Shown in pieces: positions 25,209 through 34,740 of a stretch of DNA of 64,000 bases. The translations under genes were made by a program, and so were the position numbers. The stretch is taken from contig CM041548.1 in NCBI GenBank assembly GCA_023238725.1, positions 16,761,752-16,825,751 of the forward strand, read 5' to 3'. The notes beneath the pieces were generated by a model, which had not been told where the DNA came from, ran no database searches, and saw nothing but the letters and a program-made list of their open reading frames with translations. The first letter of the stretch is position 1. Each line of letters opens with the position of its first letter. The stretch is from Scortum barcoo. Lineage: Eukaryota; Chordata; Actinopteri; Centrarchiformes; Terapontidae.

Positions 25209-25746
25209 ACCCCCTTTCCACTAAGGCGAACCTAGTGCCGGTTCGCAATTGGTTCAACTTGCGAAACCTTCCAAGAACTCATTTGCGTTCCCACCAGCTT
25301 TACGGGCTTAGAGAGCCACGTCATTACATCACTCTGTACATCTTCGGTTTCCCAGCAACACTAGCGCCAACTTCAGGCACAAGACAACAACAATGGCGGG
25401 CGTCCGTACCTCTTCAGGTGTTGTTCCTGGCTTTGAAAATCTACATTGGCATCCAAACAAGACTGTTCTGATGCTTTGTTGCTGCTCGGCGTTATTGCTA
25501 TATGCAATCGTTTTTTTAAAAATGGCGGCCTCAAAGTTTTGGTCGGTCTTATTGGTCACGATAATCCCGCCCCCAGCCCGTGACGTAAGCGGTTCTTGGT
25601 TCTAGACCAGCTAAGAGTTGGTGCCACTGTGGAACCAGTTTTCCTGGCCAAGAGCCAGTTCTTAGGCGGTCGAAACGGGAAGAACTGGTGCGAGTTTAGG
25701 CACCGGCTCCGAACCGGCCCTGGAACTGCCCTAGTGGAAAAGGGCT
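25209..25746. mobile_element. GC-rich MITE with inverted ends
   Basis: The left end CCCCCTTTCCACTAAGGCGA and the reverse complement of the right end, AGCCCTTTTCCACTAGGGCA, are matching inverted termini. Both are followed by a CCGGTTCG motif, so the inverted ends extend to roughly 35-40 bp with mismatches. The element is about 540 bp and has no transposase. The interior carries two copies of an AATGGCGG motif (25391 and 25521). Similar 'pppTTTTCCACTA' elements are common in fish genomes; I cannot name the superfamily, and the target duplication is not clear. Confidence 0.7.
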
Positions 25747-26154
25747 ATGAGATTGTTCTGTGCTGAAGGTGTGGAGGGCTTTCATCACATGTTTTGTCGC
25801 TGCTCTGTGACATCAATTAACCCTCTCCTGACTCATTTTTTTTCCTTTTGCAGTAAAATGAAAATAGCTCCCCCGTGGGGGTCTGTGCTACAGCAGCTGT
25901 GGAAAACCACTTCATCATTCAGGAATTATCAACTAAGCTAATTGCATGTTTTCTGCGGTATGCACTATTATTATTATTGCATTTAGCCGTTGTTTTAAGT
26001 TCAGGTGGTCCGCCATGTTGTTGAGTTAACGTCACCAGTGTCAGTAGATCTCAGAGAGATTGTGAATGAAAAGGATTTGTTGGCTGCGGGGTTTAAAGAA
26101 TCTATTTTACCATCTTGGAACCGGTCTAAAGTGGAACTGGCTATTGGGACCCAT

Positions 26155-26560
26155 CCTCCACTCTCCCCTCCTACATCTCCTCTTCTTCTCCTCTCCTTTC
26201 TTTTCTCCTTTCATCCCCTCCTCCTGTCGCTTCCCCTCTTCTTTCCTCGCCTCTCCTTTCCTCTCCTTGTTTAGTCTCCTCTCTTCACATCTCCGCCCTC
26301 CCCTTTATTCTCCCCTATATTTGCTCCTTCTCGTCTCCTTTCCCTTCCTCTCCTCTCCTCTCCTCCCCTGTCTTATTTCCTCTGCTCTTCCTCCTCCACC
26401 TCCTCTCCTTTGTTCTTTTCTCTCCTCTGCTTGTTTCCTCTCATCTTTCTGTCCTCCATATCTCTCCTCTTCACTATTCTCCTTTTTTCTCTTCCTCTCC
26501 TCTCCTGCTTTCTGTCTCCTCTCCTCTCCTCTCTCTCCTAATCTCTTCTCCTCACTCACA
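26155..26560. repeat. 400-bp polypyrimidine (TCTCC)n-like tract
   Basis: The + strand is almost purely C and T, with many CCTCTCCTCTCC units. The long open frames across it in both directions consist of S, L, P and F, or of E, R, K and G, and are not genes. Such mirror-like tracts can form triplex (H-DNA). Confidence 0.85.
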
Positions 26561-26710
26561 GACACTTACACTTGTAATTCCCAACCAGATCCGTCGGAGT
26601 CAAAGCTGCGATTTGAGTCGCCAGCGACAGGGCGGATTAGCAGAGGAATCCTGAGTGAAGGCACGTTTTCGCTCCACTTCCTATATTCCCCCCTTTTCTC
26701 TCCTCCTACT

Positions 26711-26721
26711 TGTGTGTGTGT

Positions 26722-26764
<43 letters not shown>
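26711..26764. repeat. (TG)n microsatellite
   Basis: About 27 TG units with a single CTG interruption near 26726, directly after the polypyrimidine tract. Confidence 0.95.
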
Positions 26765-26765
<1 letters not shown>

Positions 26766-27074
26766 ATATTTAATCTAAGTCGCCATTATCTCAAAGCCCC
26801 TCATCAAAAAGCAAGGCTAGGGCTCTTAATGTGCTCGGGGAGCACGGTGGTCCTGTTTTTAATCGTAGATGAAACGGGTTAAATAGCTAAAAAGCAGATG
26901 AATACCTCATCTTATTCTTATAATAATATAATTACAAGATTAGCTTGATTTTTTTTTTTCTATAATGTTTAATGGATAAAAAAAAACCCCTCCCCAATCG
27001 GCTTTAATGTGGAGATAATGCAACAGAATTAATTAATATAGAGATGCCAATTATCAAGCTTGATAAGCCTGAAG

Positions 27075-27225
27075 CCCTGTTGTTTGATCAAGAATCAAGA
27101 ATCTTTATTGTCATCATGTTTTCACATAACGAAATTAAGATTGGTGACTTCCAGCTTTAAACATAAATATATGTAAAAATATGTCATTTGTACATAAATA
27201 TCTAAAGATTTAAAGTTGTAGCAGC
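27075..27225 (+). repeat. Common fish repeat (AAGAATCTTTATTGTCAT type)
   Basis: The string CAAGAATCTTTATTGTCATC, followed by ACGAAATTAAGATTGGTG, is the wording of an abundant teleost repeat end. It abuts the LINE fragment at 27230 and may be its 3' part read backwards. Confidence 0.6.
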
Positions 27226-27229
27226 AATG

Positions 27230-27570
27230 TACAGTAGCGGGGTGGGTCAGTTGTTCAAGTCAAGTTGGCTTAAGTTATCAATAGGGGGAAATGGATTGTA
27301 CAGCTGTGGGGAACGGATGATGTCTTTGATGTGCTTTAGGACGATCCTCTCAAAGCACTTCATGATGACCGAGTTAGAGTTAGAGCGACAGGGCGGTAGT
27401 CATTTAGGCAGGTGACAGCAGGTTTTTTAGGCACAGGCGCAATGATGGAGGTTTTGAGGCTGACAGGAACTGTAGCAAGCTGCAGGGAACAGGTTGAAAA
27501 TGTCCAGAAAAACTCCTGCCAGTTGGTCTGCACACAATTCAGTGATTTGATGGCCTACATTTGACAAATC
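27230..27570 (-). mobile_element. CR1/Rex1-type LINE reverse-transcriptase fragment
   Basis: On the - strand, in broken frames, the fragment encodes CADQLAGVFLDIFNL, then a remnant of APVPKKPAVTCLNDYRPVAL, then VIMKCFERIVLKHI. That order (QLA...NDYRPVALT...KCFERLV) is the start of the RT domain of CR1/Rex1-type elements known from fish. Frame breaks and truncation at both sides show it is dead. Confidence 0.75.
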
Positions 27571-28639
27571 CCAAGTGTTTACAGATTACGATGTTGTGCT
27601 GAGTTGTTGCATCTGACGTGTCAAGCAGCGATGTATTGAAGTCACAAAAACAATCCATTCACTTTTAATTGAAAACAACCTCCAGTGGGCCTATGATGTT
27701 AAGGGATGTATGATATATTTAGTGACTAATGGATTTCAGGTCAGGGGATGTCTTCTGGTGGTCCGAACCAGGATCCGTCTTGACACGGCGCAGAGAGATA
27801 CTGTAGTTAGAGCTTCTCTTGTGGCGAAGTTTCAGCGGAGCAGAATTTTAATGAAGCGATACCGATGAAAAATTCAGCTTTTTTTTTTTCCCCTCTTTTC
27901 ACTTCTTTCTTTCACCCTTCTACTGAGGACAGCTTCTTTGATCTGATATGGACGAAAGGGAGAACGGGAGCATGTTGAAGGGAATCTAAGAAAGACAGAC
28001 GAGGGGGAGGCCGAGAAGGATGGAGGAGACGGAGTAACGGCCCTTCATCCATGTCATTTAAACAAACTGTCATCTGTCCCGTTAGCTAAGAGCTCTCAGT
28101 CCTTCTTTCCTGATGTTCTGTTTTAAAAGCGTCGGCTAACGCTCTCCTTCGCTTATATCTAATCATTTCTCTGATATGCTCAACCTGTCTCTGTGTAATC
28201 TTTGGTTATTTTATCACAGAGATCCAAACCGATGGGGGCATTTTAAAGTTGATGGTGAACAAAACTGTCAGGATAAAAGCTGCAGATACGAATGAGTTAT
28301 ATTCTTCAGCCTGTGACCCAGAAGATGTGTTTTAAGACTTTTTTTTTATTTAAGGGACTTTTACACTTACAGTACCAATGCTATGAGTGTCCCTACAGGA
28401 AAACAAAGTGACAGATGATTATACTACAATTTTACAGGCCACTAATAAACAAGACCAGTGAGATCTGCTGATTCATAGATGACTTAAATCCTTAAAAGAC
28501 ATTTTTGAGTTAAGAGAGTTGTGCTTCTGAAAGTATGAAATCCCAAGTCCAATGCTTTACAGAATCTCAAATACAAGTAAGTAATTAGAAATAAAGATTA
28601 ATTGGTGAACTATGCAGGCAATATAAAACCAGTTTTATA

Positions 28640-28900
28640 GTTGACTTGGCTCCTTAAAAAAAGAAAAATGTTCTATTTTCCACAATTGTTTAATCTGTAA
28701 AATGTCAAGAAATGCCCGTCATAACTTCTAAGACCCACAGAGGACATCTTCAGATCTTTTTTTCATTGTCCTAAACATCAGTTTCAAGTAATATAAAATA
28801 TGGAAAAGCAGATCTTCACTTTTGAGTAGCTAAAACCAGTGAATATTTACCATTTTTGCTTAATTCAACAAGTAAAGTGATTAATCAGTTGTCAAAATGT
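28640..28900 (+). mobile_element. hAT-like MITE family, copy C
   Basis: The family's inner part is recognisable: AAAATGTCAAGAAATGCCCG, ACATCTTCAGATC, then AAAATATGGAAAAGCAGATC and GTGATTAATCAGTTGTC. The ends are not clear. Confidence 0.55.
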
Positions 28901-28954
28901 TGTAAATGTTCTATCTTTTGAACAATTGACCACATCCAGATTTCAGATACAGTC

Positions 28955-29195
28955 ACAGCTAAAGATTATTTAATTATTGATTAATCTCATTCATTTTAAA
29001 ATATCAGAATATAGTGACAAAGTGACTGCTCTTTTTCATCTGACCATCAGTCCAATACGCAAATATACTCTAATGTTTTATGTCTTATGTTATAGTTTAC
29101 TATGATAAGATATAACAATTAGTTGCTGATTGATTTTCTGTCCATTGTCCAAGCTGTTCCATTAATCAACAAATCATTTCAGCTGCACGTTTACA
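28955..29195 (+). mobile_element. hAT-like MITE family, copy D
   Basis: A diverged copy directly after copy C. It starts CACAGCTAAAGATTATTTAA and ends ATTAATCAACAAATCATTTC followed by AGCTGCACG. The two may be a nested or tandem insertion. Confidence 0.5.
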
Positions 29196-30279
29196 GGAAT
29201 TGGGAATGATGATGATGATAACCCACTGCTTCACAAGCTTGGAAAACTAAACACATTTAGGTCAAACTGCAGTTCATGACCAACTTTAAAAAAAAATAAA
29301 TAAAACATTCTCACTGGTTATGAATCAGATCAGCCGCTCTGACACGTCCATCAGACTTAGCTGAAGTTACAGGAGCTGGAATGAATCGGATTTGGTTTTG
29401 ACTCCCGCCCCCAGCCAACACTGCCAAAATGTTAAATCTCTTGAGATGACACGTTGCCAAAACTCCATCCAATAAACAAACTACTTATGAGTCCGTGTGA
29501 CTTTTGCTTACAAGACCTGCTTCGCTTGCACCTCGGCTGTGTTTGAAAAACAGATCTCACCCCGGCTCGTCCTCTGCCCAGATGTGCTGTAAGTGCACCT
29601 GAGAGCTTCCTGTGGTTGGACGCTGTAAATTTACATGACCTTCCCATCCTGCTCTCTGATTACACACACTGACCTACACACACTCCTACTCTCACATTCA
29701 GTCTGTTTAACACACTATATGGATGCACTTATTGGACTTTTCCTCCCCTGATACTGATTCTGATCCCAAACTCAAACTTAACCGACACAAAGTACTCATC
29801 CGTCACCAATACTACTGATTTAAGATCGTTGTTAAGATCTGATTGTAACGTTAACGATCTGTTAACTCGTGGTTCAAGCTGCAGGGTTATTTTACACAGA
29901 TAAAGACTTACAAACACCTCTGAGTCAGCGCTACTCTTTCCTTTGTTTATCCACGTGGCTGATAAAGGCTTCGCTTCACGTCTACACTCTTCACTAAATG
30001 ACCTGTGTGTGACTGTTTTTTCTTAGACCTCTTCTGTAGTATTTTTTTTCTAAACTTTGCTAAAAGTTGGTTGTAAATGCAAATATCTAATAAAAAAAAA
30101 ACGCATATGCAACGTTTTAAAACAACTTTTCAACAGAATCAAGAAAATGAAGAAATCAAGAACTGTAAATTTCACCGTCTAATCTTTCCCACCGCTGCTT
30201 TCACAGTGAAAAGCATTTATTTTGAACCATGTGCAGGAAGTAGAAGGACAAATACTAGAGCTTTTTGACTCTGACCTTG

Positions 30280-30475
30280 ACTGTAAATTGAATATTTTTA
30301 AGTTTTTGGACTGTTGGACTGAGAAGATAAGTTGTTTGACGACATTCGGCATTATTCACAATATTGCAATGTTTTATCGACCAAACAATTATTTCTGAAA
30401 ATAACTGGCAGATTAGTTGAAAGTGAAGATTATAATTAGTTTTATTTGGAGTGAAACTAGAAATTCAGCCCTAAT
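30280..30475 (-). mobile_element. hAT-like MITE family, copy E (truncated)
   Basis: The order TTTTTGGACTGTTGGACTGA, TTTTATCGACCAAACAATTA, AAATAACTGGCAGATTAGTT and finally TTCAGCCCTAATC matches the reverse orientation of this family, in the same orientation as copy B. It is shortened inside. Confidence 0.6.
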
Positions 30476-31830
30476 CAGCAGTAACGTTAGCTCACTGCAG
30501 CAAATCGAATTGAGCCAAACGGAAAACGGCAGATCAGTCACTCTTTGCCAATACTCGTTCAGCTTAATAAGGTCAGTATCTCCACTGATACCTGTTCAGC
30601 GGATTGAATTGGTGCATCCCCAACTCTCATAAAAACACACACACCCATTTCCAAGTTCACACACAGACAGTGCGACAGTGTCAGACCGGAAACACACTCG
30701 CATACACACATCTCAGCTCACTGCGTCTCGTTGCACCTCCTCTGACTGTGCCAATCTCCATTTCCCCCCCATTTCGGGTCACTGTGCTTTTCCACTCTCT
30801 CCTCTGCCAATCCGCCGACGTCCGCCAGCATTTCCAGGTTATATGAAGCAGGTAGGCAGTCCGCCAGTCTGCAGGAGGCCTTCGGAGACAAGAGCTCAGA
30901 CAGCGCTCCCTTGTTTACTTTCATGAGTTGTTGACTGGCCACCCTGCCGCGGCTGATGCGGTGTCGGAAGAGGCCTACTGCGGATTGAAAAGGCATCAAA
31001 ACATTATTGTGGGGGCCCGGCCATTGAGTGGCAGGTCGAGAGATGAGGGAGTACATCCGCTGGATTCCTGTGGAGGTGTTTTGTGTGTAAAAGCCAACCA
31101 AAAAAAAGGAGATAGTTCAGAGCTCCTTCTCCCTGCTTTGTTCTCTGTAGTATACTCTTTTTCCAAAAATCGTATTATAGGTGTGAAGGATTAGAGTTAC
31201 GCTAATTATGAGGTTATGAATGGAATTATGTCTCCCGAGGTTGCAGAATCATTTCTGTGATAATAGCAGTCTTGTTATTCATATATCAAGATATGCCAGC
31301 GTGGCTTTTATAATGAATGTGACATGAAAGCCTCGCTGCCTCCGTAGTCTTATTTTCACTGTGAAAAATGTGGAATTTCATTGATTGAATTTCATTTCAA
31401 AGAAAGCAGGGAGTGGATTTTCGTGGAGAAATCTCAATTCAAAAGTCGCAAATATTGGTGTTTTAAAGCCAAAATCTGCTAGTTAATGTTCAAAAACGGA
31501 GATGAAATATATAGCAGCTTTTTGAAAGGTGTCATGTAAAATTTTAATATTTGCTGTTTAGCAAAGAAACCAGCGTTGTATTCTTGGTTTAAAAAAGTGT
31601 TGAAAATTACAAAGGCTCGTGGTATCGTCTCATTAATACAGAATAGATGACCGAGTTATTTCAGGATCTTGCTCGTCAGAGTAATGAGGCATATCCCATG
31701 TAACACGCACACATACACACACGCACAGACACACAGAATCAAAGTGAAAGTCGAAGAGAGAGATAGAAAGGGGAGAGACAAGAGGAGAGAGAAAGGAGCG
31801 AGAGAGCTTGAGAGGCACTGAGAGCCCCCT

Positions 31831-31873
31831 GAGAGAGAGAGAGAGAGAGAGAGAGCAGAGAGAGAGAGAGAGA
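31831..31873. repeat. (GA)n microsatellite
   Basis: GA units with one CAGAG interruption, in med30 intron 3. Confidence 0.9.
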
Positions 31874-33500
31874 CTGGAAGGTTTCCAAATGCTCCACTCT
31901 GGAATATCTTCAAGGACAATCAGCTAAACAGTTGATATTAAGAGAGCTGTGTGAAATCGATTGCTCAAGGTGTTATCTGCGCCGCAAAAATGGCTGGTAA
32001 TTAGTCATGGCTAAAGGAGTGTTACCGAGAGAGTGAGATGGATTTAATCTTAATAGATTTCACTGCACTGCAGATACAGTAGCTCCTTCACTCAGAAGCT
32101 CTTTCTTTCCCTCTCTCTCTCTGGCTATCTATCACAGGAAAAGCAGCTGAGCAAGTAGCTATGATGTACTGCTGTAGCTAAATTTGCCCGAACCTTCAAA
32201 TGTAGGTGTTTTGCCCGAGTTACTTGTTCAAAGGCAGCGCACATTTGGCAGCCATACCTGCTTTTATTTTGGCTCTCCAGCAGCAGCAGCAGCTCTGGAG
32301 CCATTATTTGTTTATGTATAAAGCTTTTGCGTCGAGGCACTCGAGGCCACGGCAGCTGTTGACTTAGAGATCTTGGTTGCGCATTCGGAGGCAATCAGCG
32401 GACAAAGCCCTCGGTGACTGACGGGGGAGATTGGGTTGTTTGCTCCTCCTGTGATGTACCTGTACGCCCCCCGAAGCAGGCCAGATGTGTTAGTTTAGCG
32501 ATTAACAGAGGCCTGGATTGATGAAGTCCACTGAAGCGCTCGGTATTTGAGGAGAGGTCGACAGGCAGGTGGGAACAGTTCGTCTATTGTATGTTGGAGG
32601 ACGAAATTAAATGTGGCTTTTGTTCACCTTCATCCCAAACGACCTCTGAACATGTCATTAAATGATAATACAGGTGTTATTTCATATTTTCAATTATCAA
32701 GCACATCCTCATAGAGCTGCAAGCTTGGCAGTAGACTCTTAGTCTTGACTGGGCAATGTAGTTTTTAACAGATGTTAAACAAACGTGAAATATATTGATG
32801 TGTCACAGTGGAGCTCTATGGCACAGAGGAGTAAGATATATCAGATTTAGCTACACAGACTTTCATTCTTTTATTATGCCATTTGTTGGTAATAGAAGTT
32901 TGCATTTTCAAAGTATAAAAACCTTGAAACAGTGTCACAACCCTTAAGTAACATTAAAATGATCTATATTTTCTTTGAATACAGTAAAAGTTCTCACAGA
33001 AATTCCTGCTGTGTAAAACCTCCCCGCTCATTTTCTTAGGCTAGCAGCAAAACAGCAGTCATTAGGAGCAAAATAGCACCTGGAATCAGTTTTTCTCACT
33101 TATATGGTTAAGTAAATTATATTTTACAGAGACTTACAGTAGTATAGGAAGTGTGAAGTTTATGCTTTGTTGATAGTAGGATGCTTAAAAAGTGCTGACG
33201 GGGGAAAATGTGTTAAGTAGTACAGCTTAGAAGCTCAAATCTGGCTCCCTGGGACTTTTCAGCACCAGCGCTATGTGCAACTTTAATATCCTGAAAGCCA
33301 TGAATTATTTGTTTTCTGCTGAAAATGTAATAGCTTTGTTGTTTGTTGAAGTCTTTTGTCACTTGTTTGGCCTTTTGATATTTTGTAATCTTGTAATTTA
33401 AATGTTTCAGCAGACAAATCTGTTTTTTATTTGTTTTTTTTTTCATATTTGTAGTTTTCTTACTATCTAAAAATGCACAATTTGTCATTTTTTCTTGCAG

Positions 33501-33596
33501 AAGCTGAAACAGAAGAACCAGCAGCTGAAGCAGATCATGGACCAACTCCGCAACCTCATCTGGGAGATCAACTCCATGCTGGCTGTCAGGAGCTGA
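33501..33596 (+). CDS. med30: med30 exon 4 (last coding exon)
   Basis: This exon encodes the C-terminus: KLKQKNQQLKQIMDQLRN, then LIWEINSMLAVRS and a TGA stop at 33594-33596 (31 residues). It corresponds to the last 31 residues of human MED30 with only a few conservative changes (WEINSMLAVRS against WDINAMLAMRN, from memory). The segment is heptad-like and rich in K, Q and L, which fits a coiled-coil helix packing against other Mediator head subunits. The acceptor is TTTTTTCTTGCAG. A CA microsatellite begins four bases after the stop codon. Confidence 0.96.
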   Translation, partial: KLKQKNQQLKQIMDQLRNLIWEINSMLAVRS

Positions 33597-33599
33597 GCC

Positions 33600-33627
33600 C
33601 CACACACACACACACACACACACACAC
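33600..33627. repeat. (CA)n microsatellite in the med30 3' UTR
   Basis: About 14 CA units begin four bases after the med30 stop codon, so they should be present in the mRNA. Confidence 0.9.
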
Positions 33628-34677
33628 TCATGCAACGGACAAGAAGATATGGTCATTAACTGGACGTGTGACAGGGTAGCACAGGCTGGCTGAGGCTGCA
33701 CTTTACAGAAGAAATTGGGACTTTGGCAATATCAACCTGTTTTCCTGAAGAAAACTCGAAATAATAGAAGGAAAAACGAGAGGGGGCAAATGAAGACGCA
33801 AGCGTTTTGACACCGCGTAGAGGTGAGGATGACACCCGATGACACACTGGGAGGGGAGGGTGCTTGGTGACGTCAGCGTGGGCGACGGCAGAAACTACTC
33901 CGTCTACCTCGATAATCTACATTTCAATCAGCATTATGACTGAATCAATCTGAAGAGTCGATATATTATGTTTTATCTATTCGTAGGTACTAGCTTAATA
34001 GAGGGTTTATACCTGTAGAGACACATCGATATATTCTATTTAATCCTCAAATCATCTGTTACATTTTACCGATTTCATAGTAATAGAATTGTGTGAAGTC
34101 CTAAATTGAAAAAGTTTTTATATGGCCCATAAAAACTTCAGTAAGAAAGACGTACACTGTGGCAAAAGTCCTACTATATTGATCTGCTTTTTTTTAATGT
34201 CGTATCATGTAACCTTATCAATGTTCTGCTGCGATTGGACCTGACATGTCATTACGATGCCTTGTTAAGGATTCTGCTGAACTATAAATCTCGCTGTGAT
34301 TTTTAAAATGCTGTTTTAAGTTGTGGTTTTTGTTCCTCGCCGTATCCGTAACGTGTCTGCCCCATGTTTATCAAGCTTCTCTGCACCTTCTAAAAAAAAG
34401 TTTCTAAATTAATCCAGGACTAAAAACCCTCCGATCTCAGAGTAGTTTTATGACAGTCAGTCGCAGAGTATAAATTTTAATCACATATTGTTCTATAATT
34501 CTCAAACAGTGGCTCAAAATGTAGAAAAAAGCTCCACTTTTTGTGTGTAGGTTTTATGCGTATTGCTAAATACAATAAGCAAGTGGGATATCAACGCAAG
34601 AATGTGATGCCAAAACTAATTTAAGAGCTAAAATCGTATTTTATTATCTACCAGTAAGCCATTCTAAATAGGCTGTA

Positions 34678-34718
34678 AATAAACACTGACAAGCTACTCA
34701 CAGGGCTTAAACAATAAA
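34678..34718 (+). terminator. med30 poly(A) signal pair
   Basis: AATAAA occurs at 34678-34683 and again at 34713-34718, 35 bp apart, and these are the first such motifs after the stop codon. T/G-rich sequence follows at about 34805-34850. Which one is used is not visible. Confidence 0.5.
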
Positions 34719-34740
34719 AGCATATACAATTTAAAACAGT

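Larger units (their letters stand above)
7615..33500 (+). other. med30: med30 intron 3 (25.9 kb)
   Basis: This is the largest intron in view, from GTACCG to CATTTTTTCTTGCAG. It contains a Rex3/RTE fragment, two copies of a common fish repeat tail, several copies of a hAT-like MITE family, a GC-rich MITE (25209-25746), a CR1/Rex1-type LINE fragment (27230-27570), a long pyrimidine tract and many microsatellites; these are listed separately. Stretches around 9900-12500, 12700-13500, 19900-20900, 21900-25200 and 32600-33450 show no feature I recognise. Several non-repetitive blocks rich in ATTA/TAAT-type motifs (17200-17700, 23340-23500, 26765-27070, 31180-31420, 31950-32070) look like conserved non-coding DNA. 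No exon or RNA gene was recognised in it. Confidence 0.85.
1..34740 (+). other. med30: med30 gene (partial; exons 2-4 of 4 in window)
   Basis: This gene encodes Mediator complex subunit 30, a small metazoan subunit of the head/middle region of Mediator, which links transcription factors to RNA polymerase II in the nucleus. Three coding exons lie in the window. Joined in silico they give 120 codon positions without a frame break, and the protein aligns almost end to end with residues 60-178 of human MED30 (178 aa, from memory). Exon 1, about 59 residues with the start codon, lies to the left and is not visible. All introns are phase 0, as in human. The gene is stretched by a 25.9 kb last intron full of repeats. 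It converges on ext1, as on human 8q24. The 3' boundary given is an estimate from poly(A) signals. Identity is very secure; the transcript ends are not. Confidence 0.93.
33597..34740 (+). other. med30: med30 3' UTR (estimated)
   Basis: This is A/T-rich non-coding DNA after the stop codon. The first canonical AATAAA on the + strand is at 34678-34683, inside TGTAAATAAACA, with a second at 34713-34718. No AATAAA or ATTAAA was noticed between the stop and 34678. This gives a 3' UTR of about 1.1 kb. More AATAAA motifs occur at 35250-35320, so a longer form is possible. Confidence 0.55.

Noticed and set aside
26066..26773. 235-codon open frame on the + strand
   Set aside because: It is made of S, L, P and F from a polypyrimidine tract and ends in a TG repeat; there is no family resemblance and no exon structure.
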